From assembly GCF_014529535.1 (NCBI RefSeq), contig NC_050737.1:2574447-2638446 (forward strand): a DNA stretch of 64,000 bases, in the 5' to 3' direction. Origin of the DNA: Bradysia coprophila. Lineage: Eukaryota; Arthropoda; Insecta; Diptera; Sciaridae. Under the pieces are notes generated by a model, which searched no databases, was not told where the DNA came from, and saw only the letters and a program-made list of their open reading frames with translations. Of this stretch, positions 10,801 through 22,216 are shown one piece after another. Numbering within the stretch: the first letter of the stretch is position 1; the number at the start of each line of letters is the position of its first letter. A program made the translations under genes and the position numbers.

Positions 10801-13800
10801 ACATGCAAGTTGACTCTTTTTCAATAAAATAATAACTTCTGACTAGCCGTTAGTCCAGGATACCATACACATACACATCAATTTCTTTGCAACGAGGTCA
10901 TTCTACGACGAAATTTTCAATAAATTCATATTTGAAGATATTTTTCTTAACATTGACATGCAATCTTTTTTAGAAATATTCCAAGCAGCTTAAACCACTT
11001 CAACCAATTCATGAAGAATCATGATGCTCATTTTTGGAAGTGTAATATTCAATCCGGACATAATAAGAAATAAATTATGTAATGAGGGGCTAGTTTTCTA
11101 AGTAGATTAACTTTCCCACTCACGTTAAATTTTAAAATTTACATTATAGAATTACCAGAAATTTATCAAGATCAAAATCTATTACTTCAGCAGCCTATAA
11201 GCCCACTGTTGTGAACAAAAAAGGAAAAAAGTAAATATGATGCTATCTTTCAAAACAGCACAACGGACCAGCCTTGATGCATGGAAACATCTATTCTTGA
11301 CTCATATACCCACTTACTACCCTTATTCAACAATAACAACAACAAAATCTTTGTTATTGGTCCTTCCCGCGAAATGACATTGTGTGTTTATTTTGGATCA
11401 TAACATTTCATTAAAACGTGAAAACAATTCCAATTAAACCAAACTAATGAAGTAATGTGTACACATTCGCCGATATAATCATCCATATTTGTCATTCGAT
11501 TCGATGTAAGTACCATATCAAATTAAGATTCTTCATATAGTTTTCTGCGTATTAAACGCCAGATAATGTGATGAGTGTTTTGTACGATGATGTCATTGCT
11601 TTTTGAATGCATAACGAATGTGTATAACAACATAAATATGTGGTTGATATATTTGCCATTCATGAGTTTATTATGTCATAAAAGTGATACAATAAAAGGA
11701 AAACTATTTTTATAAAATCGAGTCTCTGCAGCATAAGATTATCAAAGTTGATTATAATGACACTTTCATGCGTGGAACGTTAGAACGTTGGAAACTTGGC
11801 TAAATTTCACTTAAAGCGGAAAATAATATTATCAATATTATCAATATTATTATGATAGAAATGGATTACGTAGGACTGCTTTTTTGACATTTTAGAAGTA
11901 ACATAACGTCGTATTGGTAGGTTAAGTTGATAGGCGCTTATTGGTAAATTCATTTACCGAATTTATTGTTCGGAATTTTTGGTAAATTTCGGAAATTTTA
12001 GGTAAATTTAAAAAAATTCTGTAAATGAATTTACCAATAATATGCACTGGTTGGTTGAATGTAAAGGAATGCCCTGACAGTGCCAATTTTAATAGAATTA
12101 AATTTTTAAAAATTCTTAAATTTTATAAGCGATTTTCGCTAATATTTACTCCTAAGATCAATAACTATGTTCGGTTTTCTTGACTTTCAGTTGTTTTTGA
12201 TGCCGAGCCATCCAACTAACTCCGTATCAATTATTTCTCATTTCAAACAAAAAAAGTTTTGGAGAACTTAATTCCAGAGCCTATTGGCTCTGATCCTGGA
12301 AGAATTACAACGTCTTGAGAACTGCGATAATCATCGAAAAATTGTATTTTGCCCAGTTATTATGTCAATGCAAAGGGCAAAACACCAATGCGTATTGAAA
12401 CACACAGGGCACAATAAACTAGGAAATTAAAAACTCGTAAAGATAGTTAACCGCTAATTTTTCCTACCCTTACAATGGTTTATTATGAAAAGATTGGAGG
12501 CTCGATAACCGGTCGGTTCATTTTCACTTGTTGATATAACTGAAGCAAATATTTTGGATGACGGAGTCAATGAGGTCATAACTTAGAAAATGTATGCTTT
12601 CTATTTATGATGATGTCAAGATCATGAACATAATAAATTTAATGAAATTAATAACTTCCCACATTCATTTTGGTAGCAATTTTAAATATAGAAACATTCT
12701 CATGAGCTAATGTTATACAAGCGAACCGGTTTCGAAAATTACAACATTAAAACAAAACAAAATCACGCACAAAAACTGAATGAGCATCATTATTCATGTA
12801 TCCTACGCCGGTTCTGATACTATTTCTCATAATGATAGGCGAGTCTAAATTTCAAGTCACTGGAGTGTCATCAGTTACCTCACTGTTATAAAAGAAAAAA
12901 AAAACGAAAATACTTTTTGGCTAGCATTGTTGCCCGGGTTGGGCCAGGTTTGTTTTGTTTCGAAGAGTGATTAGATTAGCAAAGCAAACATTTTGAGTTT
13001 ATTGCTCAGCCATGAACACAAAATAAATTAGTCACCTCTTCTGACTAACCACTCCACTAGTAAACGTAATAAAATGCATCTACTACCAATTATTGGATGA
13101 GATGTTCTCATAGCATGAGGCTCATACTAGACTCACTATTCATTCTTTCTATCCATATATTTTAGATCGCTTACCAATTGAAATAAAAACGGTTTGCCTG
13201 GAAATTATATCCCTTAAATGATATTTCCAGTCTCTGGAGGTAAATCGTAAGTTAAAGAAAGGAGGCAATTTCCAAGGTACATGTTTATGAATAGTATGAA
13301 ATTCTAAGAAATAATACGAAAACATGAACACCGTTTCATACTAGCCGACGATGTGTACCAGAATCTTACTGATTCTTTAATCTTTATATCTCCGCCGTTT
13401 CTGACGCAATTTTTTATTAAAGATTATTATTCATGGGCAAAATTGTTCAATTTTTACTTTAATTGAAACTGAGAATGTCATTTCCTGAGATATGAATTCT
13501 TTGAGGTCTTGTGCCGTATTTCCGTTTTAACTTACAAATATAATCATTTGTTAAAGATAATTACAGTCAGAGACAGTAAAATTTCAGCATGTATTTGCTT
13601 CAGCTGTTTTTCATCTAATCCACACATACAAAAAAAGGTTTTATTCTTGTTCATACGGTTGTAGCGCTTACACGCACACGCGTCGTAGTGGTAAATCCAA
13701 ATAAAGACGTATAAACAGTTTTGATTGTTTGTGCGGATCAGCTGAAAAAACAGCTGAAGCAAATTTATGCTGAAATTTCACTGCCTCTGACTGTACCATA

Positions 13801-15138
13801 AAAATAAACAGCAATCTCTGGGTAGTTATCTTTTTTAGGTAAAACTTTAAACAACAGTTGTTATAGAATGAATGAAAATTTGCAATCGTTTACTGTTTGT
13901 AAATAATTGACATTTATATGAACACTTATCCTCTGTCATGGCATTGCTATTTTTCAAAGTTAATGGAAGCTTACACTTCTATCGATCTATAAGTGCTGAG
14001 ACGCTCCCAAATTTGTGACGACTATATATTAATGTAGGTCGGCATCATAATGTGCGAAATTCGGAAACTTCAGATTCCTCTTGCATAAATCGTCGTATGA
14101 ATCTTGGTGCAAAGTACTATATTAGGCTCACGATATGTATTAAGACGCACGGCCTACGGTCTCCTGTTAAAATAATTACACATCTTGAGCCTAATAAATT
14201 ACTTTGCACTCGATGTCATAATGATTTTCCAATATTTTAATAGTTACTTTTCATCACTAACCATTAAAAAAAACGTTTCACACGTCTATCAAATGAGGTA
14301 TGAGAAAGTTCACTTTTCGCAGCGACGTTGCAGAATAGTTATTTATACAACCGAGTGATGAATGCTTTTTTAGGCACTAGATGTGTAGCATTTATCATCG
14401 AGTTCTATAAAACGTTTTTTTGCAATAAAGGCAATAAATTTCGTAACTCAACATCAGTCTGCATCTTAGAGTCCTCAGTCGAAAATGTATAAGGAAGTAT
14501 GATACTAAATGGGTAATCTTGTTTGCTCGTATGGTTGAAAACAATTCACAAACTTTCGCCTAAGTCAGGACATTTTCTAGCGTTTTTTGCGTTGAATACG
14601 AATTTTCCACGTGAATGTTGTAATGATGAAAATTTAATTCATTTTCAAGGAAGGTGTGTCATAAAATCGCCAAGAGTCCTTGATAAAACATCTCATTTTC
14701 CACAACTCACGCATACAGGCACGATTTTTTGTTACAAACTTTCTTAGCTTTTATAGATTACAAAATTCCAATAGAAATCGAACATATTCCTAATTGTGTT
14801 TCTTCTTCAAGACAAAAACAAAAATCTGATCGTAAACTATTACTTGGTCAAAATACACGATTATACGCTTTTACAAATCGTTCTCATGCCGCAAGCGCGA
14901 TATACTCAACGAAATTTCAGAATTGGATTAATTTTTTTTGCGTACATTATTTCCAGCAAACAATCACACATGTGCCTAATTCTGAATTCTAAAAAAAATC
15001 TAAACTGTTTTTAAATGATGTAAATTTTGCGAGTTTCACTTATGTTTCTCATACAGAATTAGGTCAAAATAAGCCACTAAAATAAATTTGATTTACCAGT
15101 TCGAGCAGTTTTCCGAAAGTTAATTTGCTTAGTGCCAT
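7892..15138 (-). CDS. Four-transmembrane protein, 126 aa, three exons
   Basis: Coding exons are 15097..15138, 9032..9155 and 7892..8106 (complement). The introns are 5.9 kb and 925 bp, with GTAAAT/AG and GTAACT/AG ends and phases 0 and 1 that join without frame change. The product has four hydrophobic stretches near residues 9-23, 36-55, 69-84 and 103-121. The loop after helix 2 reads GYVMNTPINKRIDIFF and the protein ends TFRD. Size and topology resemble small insect tetraspan proteins of the MARVEL/Snakeskin type that sit in membranes and septate junctions, but I do not recognise a specific orthologue, so the function is inferred only. The 14-codon first exon is the weakest part; it is chosen because its ATG, phase and donor fit the acceptor at 9155. 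The long intron holds several MITEs. Confidence 0.72.
9679..9850. mobile_element. Decayed TA-type MITE (family A, copy 1)
   Basis: The left end CAGTTAGAGGCAGTAAAATT and the following CAGCATGAATTTGCTTCAGC match the left end of the intact element at 13,564. The matching inverted right end is missing or heavily changed, so the right border is approximate. It lies in the long first intron of the four-helix membrane protein gene. Confidence 0.6.
11938..12039. mobile_element. Short inverted repeat, TTATTGGTAAATTCATTTAC arms
   Basis: TTATTGGTAAATTCATTTAC faces GTAAATGAATTTACCAATAA, a perfect 20-bp inversion around a 60-bp AT-rich centre full of GGTAAATTT. It is probably a small MITE in an intron. 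No target duplication was recognised. Confidence 0.65.
13564..13793. mobile_element. 230-bp TA-flanked MITE (family A, intact)
   Basis: The termini CAGTCAGAGACAGTAAAATT and AATTTCACTGCCTCTGACTG (inverted, two mismatches) are followed inwards by TTGCTTCAGCTG and CAGCTGAAGCAA. TA flanks both ends (13,562-13,563 and 13,794-13,795), the signature of Tc1/mariner-type insertion. It has no transposase, so it would need an autonomous partner. Related copies are at 9,679 and 49,438. It lies in an intron. Confidence 0.8.
14107..14209. mobile_element. Short inverted repeat, GTGCAAAGTA arms
   Basis: GTGCAAAGTACTATATTAGG followed by CTCA faces TGAGCCTAATAAATTACTTTGCAC, with small gaps, around a 55-bp centre. 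It is intronic and non-coding; likely a decayed MITE. Confidence 0.55.
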
Positions 15139-16706
15139 TGTTGTTTTAGATTTTATTTTCAAAATTCAATTACGATAAATTTGCAACAACTTGTTTAACT
15201 GTGGAATCTCTACTCTAAAATCAAAAAAAAGGTTTAATTCTGCTTAGTGGAGTTCACTGCTGAGCTATCAACAATTCGTGCACGACTGGAAACGTTAAAT
15301 AAAATGCTATATCTCTATTTGATACACCGAGTGTAAACAATAATAAACATTCCACATAAAAATGCAGACTGAATCGAAAGAAAAGAGATAGAGATTTTTC
15401 AGCTTTTAATTAACAGGCGAGAGATGGCGACAAAAACGGTCTCTTAAAGCTTTCATAGTGAAAACTTTTAAATGTAAGGAATTCATTTTTTTTCGGTCAT
15501 ATAAATCAAGAGAGAAAAGTTTTTTGTGGTCATTCTGTTCAGGAGCGCCTTCGCAATTTTCCACCGTTTCGAATGTAACATCTGTTATCAACTGCTACGA
15601 CAAAATGATATTCAAGCTTCCATTATTGAATTGAATTGAATCAGTTAAAAATACTTTTGTCAGTAGTATTAGTAGAGTCGATAGTTTGTCGTCTGTAAAA
15701 GATTTATTGTGTGAAAGAGGTGATAGTTTCATGATAAGAGTTGTAGATGAATAGTTTAGGACTGTTGAGAAAATTGATAGTTTTGATGTGAAGATTGTTA
15801 GATCCCTAGGAAGATGCACAGGGGTTGAATAGCTACTTTAACAAACTTGATGCAAAGCCGACTATAGCGAACGTACGGAAATTTTCATGCTATCCACATT
15901 GCAGATATTTTTCAATCCTTTTCTCCCAATGCAACCTCCTATAGGTGTCGAACCGATAATGGTTAATGGTATCAACTTCGGAAGGGCTTCAACATGGAAA
16001 CCATCAGAGGATCATCTAGATGTCAGAAAAAATTGAGAACTATCCAGAAAATAGCCACATGAAACCGCATTAGTTATAATCCTACATCTCTATATTTGGT
16101 TATAAAACTCACAAAGGTTTGTTAGTAGTAAGTAAAATCAAAACATTTGAGGCAGTACGGTAAAATGATGGTTATAACATAAAATATGAAAAAGATAAAT
16201 TCCATTTAAATCAATTGCTTGTTAGTATAATATTAGAATTCTTACAATTCGAAAATAGGGTAGAAAGGGTAGAGGAGTGTTAGTAAAAAGAATTTATAAA
16301 CCAAATAACTTACACGCTACAATTATACATTGAATTTTTGTCTAAATATCTAAATTAAAACATAAAAGAGTTAGTGGATCATATCCGATTAATTATTCTT
16401 AAATGATTTACGGTGTAAATAGCGAAATTTTGAAAACGTAAATTTTAAGCACCAACTCAAGATCAAATTAAAATTATAAAAAATCATTTGATTATTTACA
16501 TCACAGATAAAAAAGAAACTATTGCAACGGTCACAGTTTACTTTCGTTTTCAATTTAAATTTTGTTATATTTTAACGCTCAATTGATTGTCCGTTAGGTA
16601 TACAATTATAATATCTCTTATAAAACAACGATTCCGTGACAAAATTGATTCGAGTGTCAAAGAAATAGTTTCGCAGAGAGAACGGAAAAAACAGCATTGC
16701 AACACA
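15139..16706. other. Spacer with no recognised gene
   Basis: This lies between the start of the four-helix protein gene and the 3' end of the secreted acidic protein gene, both read leftwards. The first part should hold the promoter and leader of the former, but no TATA box stands out. Two adjacent open frames on the minus strand (15,595-15,819 and 15,406-15,591) have no splice support or recognisable motif. The remainder is AT-rich and probably includes the 3' untranslated region of the gene ending at 16,707. Confidence 0.4.
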
Positions 16707-18545
16707 TTACAAAATGTGGGATAAGTTATGCTCATAGACCAAAACGTCTGGCTCCGGATGGCTGTGATCTTCATAATGATAAGAAACCATACGCTTAATG
16801 GTTCGTTTGGTGATAACATCCTTCTGGTCAACTGAGTCTTCTGGTTTCGGTGCAGTTTCGGTAGTGGTTGTTGTTACTGGCTTTGTCGTCTTAGCACTAT
16901 CTTCTTGGAGCTTAGCTTTGCGTTTTCTGACAATCAATTTGCGATTCACTTTCTGCGTCTTACTGGTATCTGGCACGAACGAAGTCTTTGATACGATTTC
17001 GCTTCCAGAGCCTTTGTTGTCCTTCTTAGTAACACCTTCTGGGTCATGGTATTCTTTAGTTTCGGTATAAGCCAAGCGTGTTGGAGACGATCCGGATACA
17101 AACATGCATTCTTCATGTTTCACGCCAAAATTGTCTTTGCATTGATAACAAGTTAAGTCTCCCTTGCTCTCCTTTTTGCACTGGGACCAATCCTTTGTTT
17201 TGAATTCTGCTAGCACGTCCTCAACATTTTTCTTCGAATCATAGTTCGGCAAAAACTCTACTTCACCGCTGTCATCGGTGTCCTCGCGTCTCTGCAATTT
17301 GCCATTTTTGGATTCAGGAAATACATGCGAGAAGTATCGTTCGTAGGTGCGATCGGATTTATCGTCATTTTTGTACAAAAATGGGTCCAATCCAATAACT
17401 TCCCGTTGTGGTCGGCTTTCTTCAGCCTTGTAGTTGGCGCTATATCTCCGTTGATTCGGGTTTCGTTGGCGGCGCTGTGGTGGTGGATTCTTCGGTGCAG
17501 TATAGGCGGCTGATTCTTTTTTCGGCAATGGTCGTCGTTGGCCACGTCCTCGTGGAGCTGGTGTGGTTGATGGTTTCACTTTCTTTTCATTTTGATTGCT
17601 TGCTTCTTCGTCGCCCTCCCAATCTTCTTCCGGTTTATCTTCATCTTCCTCTTCGCTGTCCTCGTCTTTCTTCTTTTTTTCATCGTCCTTGCTGTTGTAT
17701 GCTCGTTGCTTAATGTAAGCGTATTTCTTATCGGCAGGAGCAGAACTGAACGAACATGATTCTGAATGTGCACCACTAACTGGATCCTTACAAGTACTGC
17801 ATGTCATCTCACCCTTCACAACCACTTTACAATTTTTTGGGTTCTGCTTGATTTCAGCTTCTTGTTTCTGAGATAATGACTTAATTCGATCATACTCATT
17901 ATCATTGTATGCATTATCGTAATGATGTTCCTTATCGATTTGTTCAACTTCTTTCGGAACCTGTCGATACTTTGAGTTTTTCTCGTTACCTTCATCATCA
18001 TCATGATATTCGGACTGCTTCTGGTCAGTTTTATCAAAATATTTCTGTAGAAATGAACTGTAACTATCGACATAATCATTTTTCGGTCCTAGAGCACTTC
18101 GGACAAAACGACCCTCAGCATCATCTGGCGACACATACAAATCGGATAATGTAAACTCGGGTGTCGAAGAAATTCTAGCGAAATCACTTAGATCGTGCGT
18201 GGCAAACCGTTTCTGAATGGATTTAGCGTCGGAACTTTCATCATCAAAATCATCATGATTGAATGCCGGGTCGGGGTAAAGCGATTGTGATTTAGCTCCG
18301 CCACCGGACGAGTGAAACACTTCAAAATCATTCGAATAATCCGAACACATCACCTGATTGTATAAGATAGTGCTCATGGCTAAGATCCATGTTGAAAAGT
18401 TCTGTAAGTTAAATTAGAAAAGGAAGAACTTGAGTCACATTGCATTAGAATTTTATAAACTTAGTTCAAGGCACAATATATATAATCTGAACAATATGCA
18501 CAATGTCAATCCTAAATTTCACTGGATGGAACACGTTACCTTCAT
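16707..18545 (-). CDS. Secreted acidic protein with duplicated 4-Cys motif, 566 aa
   Basis: There are two coding exons: 18540..18545 (only ATG AAG) and 16707..18401. They are joined across a 138-bp intron with donor AG|GTAACG and acceptor TTACAG. The join creates a classic signal peptide, MKNFSTWILAMSTILYNQVM, that neither exon encodes alone. The mature chain is rich in D, E, K and S, with an acidic run near residues 240-270 and a P/R/Q-rich stretch near 270-330. Two matching segments carry cysteines at about 193, 203, 206, 218 and 410, 420, 423, 434 (CX9CX2CX10-11C), each with the signature KGxxTCxxCKD. A secreted or matrix-like role is likely from the signal peptide and composition. I do not recognise the family; it looks like an insect protein of unknown function. 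Confidence 0.85.
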
Positions 18546-18601
18546 TATTAATTGACTTCGCGCACTGTATATCCACAATTCACTAACGACTGTTCCAACG
18601 A

Positions 18602-18638
18602 AACTGAAATCAATATTATCAATAGTATCTCTTTTATA
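18602..18638 (-). promoter_or_regulatory. TATA box plus initiator of the secreted acidic protein gene
   Basis: On the minus strand TATAAAAG (18,638-18,631) is followed about 31 bases downstream by TCAGTT (18,607-18,602), which matches the arthropod initiator TCAGTY. Transcription would start near 18,606, leaving a 61-base leader before the ATG at 18,545. Spacing and both motifs agree with a focused TATA/Inr promoter. Confidence 0.75.
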
Positions 18639-20690
18639 CCCAACGATTTGAAACTGATTGTGGTAACCGAAAATTGCATGTTTAAGTAAGTGTTGATTTT
18701 TCACTTATTTTTTTTGTAGAAATTCGGACTGCAATACAAAATATAACACAATTCATGCCTCTATCTCTCAACAGGTAAATTTGTTTCTCTTTGTTAGAAA
18801 ATCATTTGGTTAATCAACCATGATGCTTGGTATCGCCGTGAATTAGTCCAAATGGATGTATTCGAGTATATCAGGGCATTAGTGCCTAGAGCACCGCTGC
18901 AAAAAACGATTGAAAATTTTTGTGTATGTTCTGTAATCGATTATGACTTTCGGTGATAAGATGTGGTTGGATATGGGCTATGGATTTACGTGCATGACAT
19001 CTAAATGCGACAATCAGTGAAAGCCGTTAACGGATCGCTTTGCATTGTTTCGGAGGCGGTGTTGTTGTTGTTGTTGTTTCTCTGAAGAACTAATTTTATT
19101 ACGCAAATCGCGTTAAATTGAAGAAAACTGTATTATGTCTGGTTAGTCACTTGTGATGGCTTGTTGCGGTTTCAGTGAAACAGCTTCCTGTACAATAAGT
19201 CATTGAAAGGTATTATTGTTATTTCATTGATATTACTGACCATTACCATCAATGTAATACCCTAAATGAATCATCCAATTCCTAACCTTGTCTAACTTCA
19301 GAAGCACAGATATTCGAAACGTGGCTTAGGTACAGGGCATCATCATACCCACTCCAAATGTATTATAATCTGAGTAACCATCTAAGTTCTAAGACACCTT
19401 GTCTAATTAGATGAATTGATCCATTTGTGACCAAAAGCAGTATAGTAGTGTATACTGAGAATTCATCAGAGTTTGTGGTTCCTAATTTTCTGCTGTTTTA
19501 TTCATTCTGCTTTTCTTGCTGCTTTGAAAGGTGTACTCTTCTAGCGCGATCCCTTCAATATTTTACTGGATGTAGTCAAATAATATATTGGGAAGTGGAT
19601 ATAACTGTAATACATGCTGATGTAGGGGAAAGTTTTTTTTCCTGTCCATCGTATACAGTATAGAATGTAAGTCGTAGAACCCCTTTTGTTTCCATATTGT
19701 CCTGTGCGGACTATAAACTTTCCACTCGGTAAAATATCTCCAAACGAGGACTCTAATCTACTATTATCTACTATTATACTTTCGTCTAGTAGAATTTATG
19801 TGAAAGTTAATGAGTTAGTTTCTACTATATAGAAGCACAATAGTCAGAATATAGCACGTCGTCGTCTAAAATGAGACAGAACAGTAGACAGTAATTTATC
19901 AAACTAGCATAGATAAAAATGGTGAACATTGAAAACGTTTAGGAAATTAATAGTATTAATTAGACGACTAATCATAGCTGTTTTTTTTTGTCTCAAGCCC
20001 CAGGTACAATCGCTAAACCGAACTGGTGTACATACGTTATTTTGCACCAGCTGGTCACATACAATTCCAAATTTAGTATGGAAATGAAAACTAATATTGA
20101 GATATCTTTGCTGTTTTAAGTGGTTTTTCATATTTTTTTGGACCAAAATGTTTTAAAATGTGTTTGGAATCGATTGGCATTAACAGATTGTGTGAAAATA
20201 TTTTTTACTATTTTATTATTTTGTTAATGTCAACAATTTTAGTTTTCATTTCCATACTAAATCGCAAAATAGAAAAACTGACAGATCGTAACAAAGGAGA
20301 AAAAGCTCTCTCTGGCGTATAAATTTATACGACTAATGGCGTGGATTCAATTTCATTTTTTTAATATTTATAACAGGAAACACCAGTAAAAAGCTAATGA
20401 AAATCCCAAGTTAATAAAAAGCTTAACCACTAGACGAGCTTTTTTGGTTGTTTACTTAATGAAATTAATGGACGTATAGACGTCTATATGACTTGTTCAT
20501 TCATTCATCATTTATTTTCCCATCATTCAATGTTAACCCTATACAAAAATTTGCACATAATTTCGTTGGCCCACAACAGTAAGACAAAAACAGAAGAAAA
20601 AAAAGTAAAAAAAAAAGAATTTACACTTATCCCAATATTTATTTGTGCTGTATCCAACCCTCGAGACCAACACTATCATACAGACTTTTT
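18607..20690. other. Spacer upstream of the secreted protein gene
   Basis: No coding region could be supported. Apart from short GTT repeats near 19,060 and the hairpin at 20,071-20,262, it is plain AT-rich sequence. It must contain upstream control sequences of the gene starting at 18,606, but I cannot point to specific sites. Confidence 0.4.
20071..20262. repeat. 22-bp perfect inverted repeat around 148 bp
   Basis: The 22 bases at 20,071-20,092 (starting ATTTAGTATGGAAATG) are the exact complement of those at 20,241-20,262 (ending CATTTCCATACTAAAT). The loop is AT-rich and non-coding. The structure is that of a small MITE, but no target duplication is visible. Confidence 0.7.
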
Positions 20691-20819
20691 AGCCCCGTAC
20701 GAAGTACTGGGGGCTTATAAGATTAATATGCCGTTTGTAACACGTCGAATTGGAAGCAGACAGTAAGGGCAAAGCATTTGGTTATGTTAATAGATGACGA
20801 ATCCGCAATAAAAAAAATG

Positions 20820-20848
20820 TCCGTCCGTCCGTCCGTCCGTCTGTCTGT
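20820..20848. repeat. CCGT/CTGT microsatellite
   Basis: Repeated CCGT units pass into CTGT units just inside the left part of the composite element. Confidence 0.85.
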
Positions 20849-21140
20849 GACCCCTCTAGCTTGAGCAAATCACAACCTTTTTTCAAAATTCTTTTTTTCC
20901 CCGATTGGTATCGACAAAAGTAAGGTCAAGTTCGAAAATGGGCATGGTAGGGTCGGCCCTTCCAGAGCTAGGGCCCTATAGATGTTTTTCAGTCTTTCGA
21001 CGATATCTACCGAAATACGCACGCAATACCTGCTTGTGATATATCAAATGAAAGGTATTGACGAGTTGAACAAAGTTGCTGAACATTGTTTTTGAGTAAG
21101 ATGCAACGTGGGCTTGTTGGGAGGGCTCAAATATCGACCT

Positions 21141-22010
21141 TAAGTGTTTTTTGCACATAAATCGAGTAAATCTCATCCGATTTTGCTAGACTTTGTTTTA
21201 TTTGAGAGATAAATGAATGCCGAATAGAATGATGGCGAAAAAAGTTTCAAATTTGGGCCCTTGGACTAAGGCCGCTACTCGGCCCTAAGTGTTTTTTGCA
21301 CATAAATCGAGTAAATCTCATCCGATTTTGCTAGATTTTGTTTTATTTGAGAGATAATTGAATGCCGAATAGAATGATGGCAAAAAAAGTTTCAAATTTG
21401 GGCCCTTGGACTAAGGCCGCTACTCGGCCCTAAGTGTTTTTTGCACATAAATCGAGTAAATCTCATCCTATTTTGCTAGATTTAGTTTTTTATGGAAGGT
21501 AATTGAATACCGAAAAGAACGTGGCGAAAAAAGTTTCAAATTTGGGCCCTTGGACTAAGGCCGCTACTCGGCCCTAAGTGTTTTTTTGCACATAAATCGA
21601 GTAAATCTCATCCGATTTTGCTAGATTTTGTTTTATTTGAGAGATAATTGAATGCCGAATAGAATGATGGCAAAAAAAGTTTCAAATTTGGGCCCTTGGA
21701 CTAAGGCCGCTACTCGGCCCTAAGTGTTTTTTGCACAATAATCGAGTATATCTCATCCTATTTTGCTAGATTTAGTTTTTTATGGAAGGTAATTGAATAC
21801 CGAAAAGAACGTGGCGAAAAAAGTTTCAAATTTGGGCCCTTGGACTAAGGCCGCTACTCGGCCCTAAGTGTTTTTTGCACATAAATCGAGTAAATCTCAT
21901 CCGATTTTGCTAGTTTTATTTTCATTTGAGAGATAATTGAATACCCAATAGAAAGTTGGCAAAAAATTTTGGGTTTCTAAAATAATATTGTAAATTGTTG
22001 GTTTTATTTG
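21141..22010. repeat. 145-bp minisatellite, six copies
   Basis: Copies begin with TAAGTGTTTTTTGCAC at 21,141, 21,286, 21,431, 21,575, 21,721 and 21,865, a period of 144-146 bp. Each runs through CGAGTAAATCTCATCC and GATTTTGCTAG to GGGCCCTTGGACTAAGGCCG and CTACTCGGCCC. Copies 3 and 5 share the variant TTAGTTTTTTATGGAAGG and GAACGTGG, while copies 2 and 4 share TTGTTTTATTTGAGAGAT, indicating a higher-order two-unit pattern. The sixth copy decays after about 21,950. Confidence 0.9.
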
Positions 22011-22116
22011 AGAGGTACTTCGTACGGGCTTTCGTAATTGCGCTATGCGCAATTTTAAAAATGAACACTTTCAGTAAATTTGACCACGCCCAACTTGACT
22101 TGCATTTTGGTAACAG

Positions 22117-22203
22117 ACGCATTAGAGGGTTGTAGACGTATTAGGGTTCCGGGCGTATTACGGCTACGGACGTATTATGGTTACGGACGAAATAGGATTA
22201 CGG
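22117..22203. repeat. 17-bp tandem repeat, about five copies
   Basis: Variants of ACGTATTAGGGTTACGG follow one another at 17-19 bp spacing. They form the right subterminal part of the composite element, next to its inverted end. Confidence 0.75.
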
Positions 22204-22216
22204 GTCGTACGGGGCT

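Larger units (their letters stand above)
20691..22216. mobile_element. Composite 1.5-kb element with 12-bp inverted ends
   Basis: AGCCCCGTACGA at the left end is the exact complement of TCGTACGGGGCT at the right end. The similarity extends outwards as GACTT(TTT) facing AAGTC. Between them lie a CCGT/CTGT microsatellite, a unique stretch, six tandem 145-bp units and five 17-bp units. A further inverted copy of the left end (GTACTTCGTACGGGCT) lies at 22,015-22,030. No transposase is encoded. The arrangement suggests a non-autonomous DNA transposon that has picked up or expanded internal tandem repeats; target duplications are not clear. Confidence 0.6.

Noticed and set aside
15406-15819. Two consecutive minus-strand open frames
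   Set aside because: They are in short, unlinked frames with no splice sites joining them and no motif; they were left as spacer.
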